Source: JACKAQ01 sp965227145 (lineage in GTDB: Bacteria > Calditrichota > Calditrichia > RBG-13-44-9 > J075). Taken from it: a stretch of DNA of 64,000 nucleotides. Below are positions 36,616-46,600 of the stretch, one piece after another (positions within the stretch are counted from its first letter, which is position 1; every line of letters starts with the position of its first letter). A model generated the notes under the pieces. That model did no database searches. It was not told the DNA's origin and saw nothing but the letters and a program-made list of their open reading frames with translations. The stretch spans positions 4,774,001 through 4,838,000 of the forward strand of contig OZ245730.1 of NCBI GenBank assembly GCA_965227145.1, in the 5' to 3' direction. The translations under genes and the position numbers were made by a program.

Positions 36616-36960
36616 TTAGCGATCTTCAACAACAATTGTAATGTGAGAAGTGCGGCGGCGGATACGACCAACACGCCCCATTGACATGGGCCGAAAACGC
36701 TTCCACATCGGTCCACCATCTACCGTTACACTTTTCACGTAAATTTTATCCGGGTTAACACCGCCGGCCTCTTCCTGGTTTTGAAAATTTGCCACTGCAG
36801 AGCGCAATACATTTTCAACCGTTTTAGCGGCGCGCTTCGGCGTAAAGTGCAGGATGCTCAAGGCATCTTCCACATTTTTATCTTTGATCAGACGTGTCAC
36901 TTGTCTCACTTTTAATGGTGAGAGACGCGCGTATCGTTGTCTGGCTACAGCTTTCATCAA
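36616..36960 (-). CDS. rplV: 50S ribosomal protein L22
   Basis: 114 aa. RQRYARLSPLKVRQVTRLIKD and the beta-hairpin region VTVDGGPMWKRFRPMSMGR that reaches into the exit tunnel are visible, followed by RRTSHITIVVEDR. Confidence 0.97.
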   Translation of the reverse strand: MMKAVARQRYARLSPLKVRQVTRLIKDKNVEDALSILHFTPKRAAKTVENVLRSAVANFQNQEEAGGVNPDKIYVKSVTVDGGPMWKRFRPMSMGRVGRIRRRTSHITIVVEDR

Positions 36961-36982
36961 CAGACCTCACGATTGAAAAAGG

Positions 36983-37270
36983 TTAACGAACTTTCGATTT
37001 CTTTTCATTTTTACTACCCGCATGTCCGCGGTAGGTACGGGTCGGGGCAAATTCACCAAGCTTATGCCCAACCATATTTTCCGTTACATATACCGGAATA
37101 AATTTGATGCCGTTATGAACTGCAATGGTATGCCCGACAAATTCAGGCGGTACAGTCGAACGACGAGCCCAGGTTTTTACAACTTTCTTTTGACCGCTAC
37201 CATTCAAATCGTCTACTTTTTGGTATAATTTCTGGTCAATAAAAGGGCCTTTTTTCAGCGATCTTGACAT
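36983..37270 (-). CDS. rpsS: 30S ribosomal protein S19
   Basis: 95 aa. MSRSLKKGPFIDQKLYQKV, TWARRSTVPPEFVGHTIAVHNG and GHKLGEFAPTRTYRGH are diagnostic. S19 sits in the head of the small subunit next to S13. Confidence 0.97.
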   Translation of the reverse strand: MSRSLKKGPFIDQKLYQKVDDLNGSGQKKVVKTWARRSTVPPEFVGHTIAVHNGIKFIPVYVTENMVGHKLGEFAPTRTYRGHAGSKNEKKSKVR

Positions 37271-37281
37271 GATTACTTCCT

Positions 37282-38106
37282 TTATTTACGACGTTTGACG
37301 ATTAACGCGCTGGATTTTTTACGCTTCTTACGGGTTTTCAAACCTTTGGATAACTGCCCCCACGGTGAACAAGGATGGCGTCCACCAGATGTCCGACCTT
37401 CACCACCACCCATCGGGTGATCGACAGGGTTCATCACAACACCCCGAACGCTTGGTCGACGTCCCAACCAACGGGTACGTCCCGCTTTCCCCAAAGAAAC
37501 GTTAAAATGATCCGTATTTCCTACTGTACCTAATGTTGCATAACATTCTTTACGGACTTTACGAATTTCGCCAGAGGGCATTTTCAGCAACGCGTAGTTA
37601 CCTTCTTTTGCCATCAATTGAACACCGGCACCGGCACTACGTGCAATTTGGCCACCTTTTCCGGGAATCATTTCGATGTTGTGAATGGTCATACCCAAAG
37701 GAATTTTTTCCAGAGGTAACGCATTCCCAACTTTGACATCCGCGGAAGCTCCTGCCATCACCGTATCACCAACTGATAAACCGTCCGGTGCAATGATGTA
37801 ACGTTTTTCACCGTCCACATAATGCAACAATGCAATATTGGCGCTACGATTGGGGTCGTATTCAATTGCAGCAACTTTTGCTTCAATTTCGCGCTTGTTG
37901 CGTTTAAAATCGATGATTCTGTAAAGTCTTTTGTGACCACCACCACGCTGCCAAGCTGTAACGCGTCCCAGATTGTTACGTCCGCCGGTTTTGTGCAACG
38001 ATTCAGTCAGCGAACGCTCCGGCTTGTCTTTGGTAATAACATCTTTGGACAAGTCGATGCGAAAGCGCAACGCAGAGGTCATGGGTTTGTATTTTTTTAA
38101 AGCCAT
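37282..38106 (-). CDS. rplB: 50S ribosomal protein L2
   Basis: 274 aa. MALKKYKPMTSALRF, TAWQRGGGHKRLYRIIDFKR, and the peptidyl-transferase-near loop VVMNPVDHPMGGGEGRTSGG with the conserved His are present. L2 is a primary 23S rRNA binder needed for subunit joining. Confidence 0.98.
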   Translation of the reverse strand: MALKKYKPMTSALRFRIDLSKDVITKDKPERSLTESLHKTGGRNNLGRVTAWQRGGGHKRLYRIIDFKRNKREIEAKVAAIEYDPNRSANIALLHYVDGEKRYIIAPDGLSVGDTVMAGASADVKVGNALPLEKIPLGMTIHNIEMIPGKGGQIARSAGAGVQLMAKEGNYALLKMPSGEIRKVRKECYATLGTVGNTDHFNVSLGKAGRTRWLGRRPSVRGVVMNPVDHPMGGGEGRTSGGRHPCSPWGQLSKGLKTRKKRKKSSALIVKRRK

Positions 38107-38127
38107 ATCAATTCTCCAACTGCCCGT

Positions 38128-38430
38128 TTATACGTTATCCAGAAAATCCAGGTGATCACCCTCAGCCAACGTCACATATGCTTTTTTGTATTTGGAAGTA
38201 AATCCGGTGACACGACCGCCACGAACCATACGCTGGCGCATTTTCCCTTTTACGTTAACCACACGCAAACTTTCAACAGTTACGTTGAAGCGCTTTGCGA
38301 TGGCTTTTTTAAGCTCAATTTTATTTGCCGACGAATCGACCCGGAAAACATACTGATTTTTATCTTCGCGAATCCGAACAGCTTTTTCGGTCAACACCGG
38401 CTCGATGATGATAGTTCTGTTATCTTTCAT
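38128..38430 (-). CDS. rplW: 50S ribosomal protein L23
   Basis: 100 aa. IIIEPVLTEKAVRIREDKN, FRVDSSANKIELKKAIAKRF and VNVKGKMRQRMVRGGRVTG identify L23, which docks trigger factor and SRP at the tunnel exit. Start and rplD stop overlap as TAATG. Confidence 0.97.
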   Translation of the reverse strand: MKDNRTIIIEPVLTEKAVRIREDKNQYVFRVDSSANKIELKKAIAKRFNVTVESLRVVNVKGKMRQRMVRGGRVTGFTSKYKKAYVTLAEGDHLDFLDNV

Positions 38431-39056
38431 TAGCCCAGTACCTCATTGATAATGTTGACGGCACCTTTTTGCAATACCAGTGTATTCGCATTCAGTACGT
38501 CATAAGTGGAAAACTGTGGTGCAGTTAAAACCGATTTGTAAGGAATATTTCTGGCTGATCGATAGAAATTTTGATCATAGTTTCCGGTCAAAATTAACAC
38601 TTTGCGATCTGTTACACCCAGTTTATCCAACATTTCAATTACTTTTTTGGTCTTCGGTCCGTCAAATTCGAAATCTTCAACCACAACGATCTTAGATTCT
38701 TTGGCTTTGTAAGCCAATACTGAACGACGTGCCAATTTTTTTACTTTTTTAGGAAGGGTTTGGCTATAATCACGGGGTTGAGGACCATGCGCGCGGCCAC
38801 CACCGACCATGTGCGGAGCTCGAATCGTTCCCTGACGGGCGCGACCGGTACCTTTTTGTTTAAAAGGCTTTTTTCCACCGCCGCTCACAAATGAACGACC
38901 TTTGGACTGGTGCGTTCCCTGACGTTGATTTGCCAGATAAGCTTTTACATCAAGATAGACCACATGATCGTTCGGCTCAATTTCGAATATCTCCGGATTG
39001 AGCGTGACCGTCTCACTTGTTTTGGTACCATCGATGCGATATACTGTCAGTTCCAT
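38430..39056 (-). CDS. rplD: 50S ribosomal protein L4
   Basis: 208 aa. QRQGTHQSKGRSFVSGGGKKP, KQKGTGRARQGTIRAPHMVG and GGRAHGPQPRDYSQTLPKK form the tunnel loop of L4. In E. coli L4 represses the S10 operon through the leader; here no such leader was recognised. Confidence 0.97.
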   Translation of the reverse strand: MELTVYRIDGTKTSETVTLNPEIFEIEPNDHVVYLDVKAYLANQRQGTHQSKGRSFVSGGGKKPFKQKGTGRARQGTIRAPHMVGGGRAHGPQPRDYSQTLPKKVKKLARRSVLAYKAKESKIVVVEDFEFDGPKTKKVIEMLDKLGVTDRKVLILTGNYDQNFYRSARNIPYKSVLTAPQFSTYDVLNANTLVLQKGAVNIINEVLG

Positions 39057-39073
39057 AGCAACACTCGTTTATA

Positions 39074-39697
39074 TCAGTTTTTTTTATGAATTTCTACATA
39101 GCTATTACGGGATCCGGGAACAGCACCTGAAATGAACAACAAATTGTTTTCCGCATCCACTTTCACAATTCTTAAACCGGCGACTTTTACATTATCATTA
39201 CCCATTCTGCCGCCCATACGAATTCCTTTGAACACTTTGGAAGGATAAGAACTTTGTCCCAACGAACCGGGTGCACGCTGACGGTCTGACTGACCGTGTG
39301 TAATTTGCGCACCGGAAAAGTTGTGGCGACGCATAACACCTGCAAACCCACGTCCTTTGCTCTTACCAACAACAGTAACGTTATCACCTTCTTTAAAGAG
39401 ATCGACGTTTAACTGGTCTCCGGCTTTCAATTCCGTATCGGTCAACAGTTTAAATTCTTTGAGTTTGCTCAAAGCAGGTACGCCTGCTTTATTAAACACA
39501 CCCATTTGAGGCTTGGCAGTGTTTTTTTCTTTTTTCTCGCCAAAACCTAACTGCACCGCCCGGTAGCCGTCATTTTCAACCGTTTTCACCTGGGTAACAT
39601 AGCAAGGGCCAGCCTTCACAACGGTAACGGGAATTGCATTTCCGCTGGCGTCGAAAATTCTGGACATGCCTATTTTTTTTCCAAGTAAAGCGTTCAT
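39074..39697 (-). CDS. rplC: 50S ribosomal protein L3
   Basis: 207 aa from the ATG at 39697, chosen for GGAG 7 nt upstream; a codon eight positions earlier is less likely. Starts MNALLGKKIGMSRIFD, contains GKSKGRGFAGVMRRHNFSG and GSLGQSSYPSKVFKGIRM. A 121-nt gap without clear features separates it from rpsJ. Confidence 0.97.
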   Translation of the reverse strand: MNALLGKKIGMSRIFDASGNAIPVTVVKAGPCYVTQVKTVENDGYRAVQLGFGEKKEKNTAKPQMGVFNKAGVPALSKLKEFKLLTDTELKAGDQLNVDLFKEGDNVTVVGKSKGRGFAGVMRRHNFSGAQITHGQSDRQRAPGSLGQSSYPSKVFKGIRMGGRMGNDNVKVAGLRIVKVDAENNLLFISGAVPGSRNSYVEIHKKN

Positions 39698-39818
39698 TTT
39701 AATCTCCACTAATACACTCATGGTTATTTGCGCAAAGCGCTATTCAATTCGCTGTTAATGATACCGCTGAACAGTATCTCGCTGAAACGAAACAGAACCA
39801 CACGACTTGCAGCGTCGC

Positions 39819-40127
39819 TCAGGTTTTAATTTCTATATCAACACCAGCTGGCAGTTCCAACTTCATTAACTGATCGATGGTTTTGTTAGTGGCATTGTGA
39901 ATATCGATCAACCGTTTGTGGACACGCACTTCAAACTGCTCGCGCGATTTTTTATCCACGTGTGGTGAACGCAATACCGTAAACAAACTGCGTCTCGTCG
40001 GCAATGGAATCGGGCCGGAAATCAAGGCACCGGTTGTTTTTGCCGTCGTGATAATTTTGTCTGCCGACTTATCAATCAGATGATGATCGTAGGCTTTCAG
40101 TTTGATTCGAATGCTTTGACCTGGCAC
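39819..40127 (-). CDS. rpsJ: 30S ribosomal protein S10
   Basis: 102 aa from a GTG start with AAAGGA upstream. IRIKLKAYDHHLIDKSADKI, PLPTRRSLFTVLRSPHVDKK and ELPAGVDIEIKT are diagnostic. S10 also works as NusE in antitermination. First gene of the S10 cluster, 18 nt after fusA. Confidence 0.97.
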   Translation of the reverse strand: MPGQSIRIKLKAYDHHLIDKSADKIITTAKTTGALISGPIPLPTRRSLFTVLRSPHVDKKSREQFEVRVHKRLIDIHNATNKTIDQLMKLELPAGVDIEIKT

Positions 40128-40145
40128 TGCAAATCCTTTCTTTAC

Positions 40146-42230
40146 TTACTTGGTTCCAACACGTTTTTCCATAATTTTCTCAGCGAAACTCTGCGGCAAT
40201 TGTTCATAGTGATCAAACTGCATGGAATATACCGCACGTCCTTGCGTTAAAGAGCGAAGCCGGGTTGCATATCCGAACATTTCGGAAAGCGGGACAAACG
40301 CTTCAACAACCTGGGCATCTTTGCGAGGCAGAATACCGCTGACTTTGCCACGCCGGGAGTTTAAATCGCCGATTACATCGCCAAGATATTCTTCCGGAAC
40401 GACAACTTCTACTTCCATAATTGGTTCCAACAACACTGATTTGGCAACACGAAGTGCATTTTTAATCCCCATTGATCCGGCAATTTTAAACGCCATTTCA
40501 CTGGAGTCCACATCGTGATAAGAGCCATCATAAAGGCTTACCTTTACATCTACAACAGGATAGCCGGCTAATATACCATTTTTAAGGGCTTCTTCAATAC
40601 CTTGTTTGACGGGGTTAATAAATTCGCGCGGAATTGAACCACCGACAATATTATCTTCAAATTCGAAGCCTTTACCTTTTTCATTCGGAAATACTTCAAT
40701 ATTAACATGTCCATACTGACCACGCCCACCACTCTGCCGGACGAACTTGCCTTCTGCCTTCGCTGCCTGAAGAATGGTTTCACGATATGCAACCTGAGGC
40801 TGGCCAACACGGGCGTCAACTTTAAATTCACGAAGTAAGCGGTCAACAATAATTTCCAGGTGCAGTTCACCCATACCGCTAATCAAAGTCTGGCCTGTTT
40901 CTTCATCAGTAGAAACACGAAATGTCGGGTCTTCATCAGAAAGCTTAGCAAGAGCTTGAGACAATTTATCAGAATCGGCTTTCGTTTTCGGCTCGATTGA
41001 TACCTGAATAACCGGCTCAGGAAAAACCATTGATTCCAGCACAATTTGTTTGCTGAGATCGCAAAGCGTATTTCCGGTTCGGGTATTTTTCAGGCCTACT
41101 GCAGCAACAATATCACCTGCTTTTACTTCAGTAATATCTTCGCGAGTGTTGGCGTGCATTCTCAACAAACGCCCCAGTCGCTCTTTATTGTCAGAGGTGG
41201 TATTATAAACCGTATCACCAGCTTTAGCAGATCCGCTATATACTCTAAAATAGGTTAATTTACCGACATAAGGATCGGTCATAATTTTAAATGCTAACGC
41301 AGAAAATGGCTCATTTTCTGACGGGTGACGTTCAATTACTTCTTCTGTGCGGGGATCAAATCCTTTGATGGCGGGTACGTCATTTGGGGATGGTAAGTAT
41401 TCGATAACGGCATCCAGCAGTCGCTGAACACCTTTATTTTTGAATGCCGATCCCAAAAGCACAGGAATGAAATGATTCTCCAATACACCTTTACGAATGG
41501 CCCGACGAACCTCTTTGTCGGTCAGTTCTTCACCATCTAAATATTTGATCATTAATTCTTCATCTACTTCGGCGGCGCTTTCAAGCAACTTTGTGCGATA
41601 CTCATTGGCCTTATCTAGCAAATCACGTGGGATTTCCTGTTCGATAATTTGCATGCCAAGTGAGCTCTCATCAAACAACACCGCTTTCATACCGACAAGA
41701 TCGATCAGTCCGGTGAACATGTCACCATCGCCAATCGGAATGTGCAACGGAAGCGGGTTTGCGCCCAAACGCAGTTTCATCATTTCAAGAACATTGTAAA
41801 AATCTGCGCCCACGCGATCCATTTTATTTACAAATGCAATACGCGGAACACCGTATTTATCTGCCTGGCGCCAAACCGTTTCTGATTGCGGCTCAACACC
41901 ACCAACGGCGCAAAACAATGCAACAGCACCATCCAAAACGCGAAGCGAACGTTCAACTTCTGCTGTGAAATCGACGTGTCCGGGCGTATCAATAATATTG
42001 ATGCGGGTTTCTTTCCAAAAACAAGTTGTTGCTGCAGATGTAATTGTAATACCACGTTCTTTTTCCTGCTCCATCCAGTCCATTGTTGCTGAACCTTCAT
42101 GAACTTCGCCCATACGGTGCAAAACACCTGTATAGTACAGGATTCGTTCTGTTGTGGTAGTTTTACCGGCATCGATGTGGGCCATAATGCCAATATTACG
42201 TGTATTTTCTAATGAGAACTTAATAGCCAT
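40146..42230 (-). CDS. fusA: Elongation factor G
   Basis: A 694-aa translocase GTPase. G1 is AHIDAGKTTTTE, the switch II G3 is DTPGHVDF and G4 is NKMD. Later domains show EPVIQVSIEPKTKAD and the domain IV loop region (RQSGGRGQYGHV). It moves tRNAs and mRNA after peptide bond formation and helps recycle ribosomes. A 161-nt gap separates it from rpsG. No second tuf follows it, as is seen in many str operons. Confidence 0.98.
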   Translation of the reverse strand: MAIKFSLENTRNIGIMAHIDAGKTTTTERILYYTGVLHRMGEVHEGSATMDWMEQEKERGITITSAATTCFWKETRINIIDTPGHVDFTAEVERSLRVLDGAVALFCAVGGVEPQSETVWRQADKYGVPRIAFVNKMDRVGADFYNVLEMMKLRLGANPLPLHIPIGDGDMFTGLIDLVGMKAVLFDESSLGMQIIEQEIPRDLLDKANEYRTKLLESAAEVDEELMIKYLDGEELTDKEVRRAIRKGVLENHFIPVLLGSAFKNKGVQRLLDAVIEYLPSPNDVPAIKGFDPRTEEVIERHPSENEPFSALAFKIMTDPYVGKLTYFRVYSGSAKAGDTVYNTTSDNKERLGRLLRMHANTREDITEVKAGDIVAAVGLKNTRTGNTLCDLSKQIVLESMVFPEPVIQVSIEPKTKADSDKLSQALAKLSDEDPTFRVSTDEETGQTLISGMGELHLEIIVDRLLREFKVDARVGQPQVAYRETILQAAKAEGKFVRQSGGRGQYGHVNIEVFPNEKGKGFEFEDNIVGGSIPREFINPVKQGIEEALKNGILAGYPVVDVKVSLYDGSYHDVDSSEMAFKIAGSMGIKNALRVAKSVLLEPIMEVEVVVPEEYLGDVIGDLNSRRGKVSGILPRKDAQVVEAFVPLSEMFGYATRLRSLTQGRAVYSMQFDHYEQLPQSFAEKIMEKRVGTK

Positions 42231-42391
42231 TTTAAAATTCTAATCCTTAAGATGTTAAAACTTTACAGTCATAATAAATCGTGCACACTATACACAATAA
42301 AATGCACAATAAAAAGGCCGAAAAAATCTATTGCAACCGGCGGTAAACCCGCTTGCATTACTCGCATTCCATGCTATCCACAATGATTCTT

Positions 42392-42859
42392 CTACCAGCG
42401 GAAGTGAGCAAAAGCCTTGTTTGCTTCAGCCATTTTGTGGGTGTCTTCGCGTTTTTTTACAGAAGAACCTTCCCCACGATAGGCAGCCATAAATTCGTTT
42501 GCCAGACGTTGTGACATTGTGCTTTCAGAGCGCTTACGGGAAAACCCGACCAGCCAGCGAATAGCCAAAGAGCGTCGGCGCTTGTCACGAACTTCAACGG
42601 GAACCTGATAGGTTGCACCGCCAACTCGGCGTGAGCGGACTTCCAACATTGGCATAACGTTATCCATGGCTTTGCGGAAAACTTCCAGAGGATCTTTTTT
42701 CAACTTCTGCTCAACAATATCCATGGCACCGTAAAATATTTTTTCGGCTTTGCTTCGCCCACCGTCCAACATCAGACCGTTGATAAATTTGCTTACAAGC
42801 TCACTATGATATTTCGGGTCGGGCAATACCTGACGCTCTGGCGCCTTTCTACGTCTCAT
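42392..42859 (-). CDS. rpsG: 30S ribosomal protein S7
   Basis: 155 aa. MRRRKAPERQVLPDPKYHS, VSKFINGLMLDGGRSKAEKI and VEVRSRRVGGATYQVPVEV mark S7, which starts assembly of the head of the small subunit. In E. coli S7 represses the str operon by binding between rpsL and rpsG; that gap is only 21 nt here. Confidence 0.97.
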   Translation of the reverse strand: MRRRKAPERQVLPDPKYHSELVSKFINGLMLDGGRSKAEKIFYGAMDIVEQKLKKDPLEVFRKAMDNVMPMLEVRSRRVGGATYQVPVEVRDKRRRSLAIRWLVGFSRKRSESTMSQRLANEFMAAYRGEGSSVKKREDTHKMAEANKAFAHFRW

Positions 42860-42880
42860 TATTTGTCCTCAATCAGTTTC

Positions 42881-43255
42881 TTAACTTTTGGGTCGTTTAG
42901 CACCGTATTTGGAACGGCTTTGCCTACGATCTTTTACACCACCTGTATCCAACGTTCCACGAATAATGTGGTAACGAACACCCGGCAAGTCCTTTACACG
43001 ACCACCGCGAATTAACACAATGGAGTGCTCCTGCAAGTTATGACCTTCACCTGGAATATAAGCAGTAACTTCAATGCTATTGGTCAGGCGAACACGGGCA
43101 ACTTTTCGCAGCGCCGAGTTTGGTTTTTTAGGTGTTGTTGTATAAACACGTGTACATACGCCACGTCTTTGCGGGCAACTACTTAACGCCGGAGCTTTGT
43201 TTTTCTTTTCAACTTTTTCACGTCCAGACCGAATTAACTGATTAATTGTCGGCAC
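42881..43255 (-). CDS. rpsL: 30S ribosomal protein S12
   Basis: 124 aa. MPTINQLIRSGREKVEKKNK, TTPKKPNSALRKVARVRLTN and IPGEGHNLQEHSIVLIRGGR are diagnostic. S12 shapes the decoding centre; Lys residues at the streptomycin site (KPNSALRK) are intact. First gene after the promoter region at 43297-43323, with AGGAGG before the start. Confidence 0.97.
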   Translation of the reverse strand: MPTINQLIRSGREKVEKKNKAPALSSCPQRRGVCTRVYTTTPKKPNSALRKVARVRLTNSIEVTAYIPGEGHNLQEHSIVLIRGGRVKDLPGVRYHIIRGTLDTGGVKDRRQSRSKYGAKRPKS

Positions 43256-43296
43256 AATTTCCTCCTAAAGGTTCCTTAAAAGACACAGACTCACAA

Positions 43297-43323
43297 TTTA
43301 TATCCGGGGCCCTGAATTGTCAA
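43297..43323 (-). promoter_or_regulatory. Probable rpsL operon promoter
   Basis: On the minus strand, TTGACA (43323-43318) is followed after 15 nt by TATAAA (43302-43297). Spacing is slightly short; a TAAATT at 17 nt also fits. Start codon of rpsL lies about 42 nt further on. Confidence 0.6.
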
Positions 43324-43601
43324 TAACAAAAAATAATTTTGTTGATTACTTTTGTTACTATTAGACAACATTCAGCCCGATGCAAGACATCAAAGTGCCC
43401 AGGCTTTACAACGATAAATGGTGGTGTTTTACACTATTGGCAGGGATATTTCGGAGAGCAACATCTAAATAAAGTTATTTCGATAGTTCGGAAATACTTT
43501 ATCTAGTTATGTCTCGTTTCGCCGATAGAGTAAAAACTCCAGCAATTCTTTTCGTATTTGTAAAATACGATTCTTCAATATTTTACGTCACCAATTACAC
43601 G

Positions 43602-43642
43602 GTAACGCTGCAAGCCTCTCTAATGGAGGAAAGCAGCGTTAC
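43602..43642 (-). terminator. Long hairpin after rpoC, possible terminator or processing site
   Basis: GTAACGCTGC and GCAGCGTTAC form a perfect 10-bp stem around a 21-nt loop that can pair further (CCTC/GAGG). It lies 39 nt after the rpoC stop. No T-run follows on the minus strand, so factor-independent termination is uncertain. Confidence 0.5.
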
Positions 43643-43681
43643 ATCCATTCAAATGGTTCACCAGGAGAAAAAGGCTTACCG

Positions 43682-46600
43682 CTATTCAGCCGGCAGTTCC
43701 TCGGGTACGGTTTCTTCCTGGTCGGTTTCTTCCTTGTATTCCACGTGCAAGTGTTTGAACTTCTTCAATCCGGTTCCGGCAGGTACCAGATTACCAACAA
43801 TCACGTTTTCCTTCAAGCCATAGAGATAATCTACTTTTCCGGAAATTGCTGCATCAGTCAACACACGGGTTGTTTCCTGGAACGATGCTGCGGAGATAAA
43901 ACTATCCGTTGTTAACGATGCCTGAGTGATGCCCAACAACACCGGTTCACCGGTTGCAGGCTCCGCAGGACGACATTCGGCAAGTTTTTTCTCGCTTTTT
44001 TCCAGTTGGCGATTGGTGTATTCAAATTTTACACGATCTACGCGTTGGCGGAGTTTGAAACGTGAATCACCGGGTTCTGTAATAATGACTTTGTTACGAA
44101 TTTTTTCGTTTTCTTCCTTGAATACAAACTTGTTGACACTATCGCCTTCGAGAAAACGAGTATCGCCTGAGTCGATAACGCGTACGCGCTGCATCATTTG
44201 ACGCACAATAATTTCAATATGTTTGTCATTAATGCCTACACCCTGCAGTCGATACACTTCCTGAATTTCATTCACCAGATATTCCTGAACTTTATTGGGT
44301 CCGAGGATCTGAAGAATATCCTGGGGCGATATGGCACCGTCGGTCAACATTTCACCGGCGCGAACATAATCGCCGTTGTGAACCAACACGTGCATACTAT
44401 ATGAAACGTTATATTTTTTCTTTTCCAGCTGACCTTCGACGATAATTTCGCGAATACCGCGTTTGATTGGTCCAAAACGAATGACACCATCAACTTCGCT
44501 GACAACCGCCTGCTCCTTGGGTTTTCTGGCTTCGAACAACTCCGCAACCCTTGGCAAACCACCGGTAATGTCCCGGGTTTTTCCGATTTCGCGCGGAATT
44601 TTTGCCAGAATTTGACCGGGTTTCACTTCAATTCCATCGTTGCCAAGAATGTGAGCTTTTACCGGGAGAATATAGTTGGCGATCTCTTTATCATCTGCAT
44701 CCACAACAGAGATATGCGGGCTGAGGTTTTTGTTTCGAGATTCGATAACAACCCGTTGTTTCTGCAGGGTTTGCTCATCCAATTCTTCGCGTGTTGTTAC
44801 ATTGTCCACAAGGTCAACATAGCGCAAACGACCACCACGTTCGGTCAAGATTACAGATGAATATGGATCCCACTCAAACAGAGTGCTGCCACGTTTAACA
44901 ATCTGTTCATCCTTAACCATCACTTTGGCGCCATATGGCACGGTAAAGTTTGTCAACGAGCGATCTTTGCTGTCCACGATATGGATTTTACCGTTACGGC
45001 CAACGCAGATATCATATGTTTCAACTTCACCGTCAACTACTTCTGTTGTGACAAGTGTTCGCAGTTCTTCGTATTTGATTTTACCCTCGAAACGGGATAC
45101 CACTTCGGACTGCGCCGCAATACGACCGGCAGTGCCACCGATGTGGAAAGTACGCAAGGTTAACTGCGTTCCCGGCTCGCCGATACTTTGGGCAGCCATT
45201 ACACCCACTGCCTCACCGATATCTACCATGCGACCACTAGCCAGATTACGTCCGTAGCACATTGTGCAAACACCGCGAGCGGTTTCGCAGGTTAGTACTG
45301 AACGGATGGTAATTTTTTCAATTGCAGAGTTATCGATTTTTAGAGCGATGTCTTCATCGATTACCTGACCGGCTTCAACCAACAGTTCGCCACTAATCGG
45401 ATCGTAAACATCGTCTGTTGCGAATCGTCCCAACACGCGGTCAGATAACGGTTCGATGATCTTTTCACCTTCTTTGATCGGGCTGGTTTCGATTCCGAGA
45501 ATGGTTCCGCAGTCGATTTCGCTGATCATTACATCCTGTGCAACGTCGACCAATCGACGGGTCAGATAACCGGCATCTGCTGTTTTTAGCGCCGTATCTG
45601 CCAAGCCTTTTCGAGCACCGTGTGTAGAAATAAAGTATTCCTGCACAGACAAGCCTTCGAAGAAGTTTGCCGTAATCGGGTTTTCGATAATCTCACCGGT
45701 TTGACCGGTTAAGGTTTTTTGTGGCTTGGCCATCAATCCCCGCATACCGGCAAGCTGGCGAATTTGTTCGCGGCTACCGCGTGCACCGGAGTGCGACATC
45801 ATATACAGCGAGTTGAAACCGTCCCGGTGATCCTGCAATAATTTGAACAAATCACTGGAAACCTGGTCGGTTACACGGGTCCAAATGTCGATTACTTTGT
45901 TGTAACGTTCGCCGTCGGTAATGAAACCCATGTGGTATTGTTCTTCCAACATGCGAACTTCGTCGTATGCTTTATCGATAAATGCTGGCTTGCTGTCCGG
46001 AATAACAACGTCATCCAAACCAATACTCGTTCCAGCCATTGTCGAATAACGGAATCCGAGGCTTTTCAGATTGTCCAGAAATTCTACAGTTCCCAGATTA
46101 CCGATGGTCAGCATTACTTTACCAACCAGCTTTTCGAGCGCTTTTTTGGTCATCACTTCATTTACAAAACCAACTTCATCGGGAACAATGCTGTTGAAGA
46201 TAACGCGTCCCACAGTTGTGGAAACAATTTCTCCGTGCCAGCGAACCTTGATTTTGGCATGCAAATGTGCTTTTCCGGAATCGAACGCGATCATCACTTC
46301 GTTCGGATTGGAGAATATCATTCCTTCTCCCGCCACACCGTCGCGTTCTTTGGTGATAAAGTAGCAACCCAGCACCATATCCTGCGAAGGCGTAGCCAAC
46401 GGACGACCACTTGCCGGCGACAGAATATTGTGGGATGCGAGCATCAGTAATCGTGCTTCCATCTGTGCTTCGTAGCTCAGCGGCAGGTGAACTGCCATCT
46501 GGTCACCGTCAAAGTCGGCATTAAATGCGGAACACACCAGCGGGTGAATTTGCAACGCTTTACCTTCGATCAACACAGGTTGGAATGCCTGAATACCGAG

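Larger units (their letters stand above)
43256..43681. other. 426-bp gap between rpoC and rpsL
   Basis: Holds the rpsL promoter near one end and a long hairpin near the rpoC end. The middle (about 43330-43560) is AT-rich with no recognisable gene. A plus-strand frame (43509-43823) runs into rpoC antisense and is not taken as a gene. Confidence 0.6.

Noticed and set aside
43509..43823. 104-aa plus-strand frame next to rpoC
   Set aside because: It reads antisense into rpoC, has low-complexity Ser-rich content and no ribosome site.
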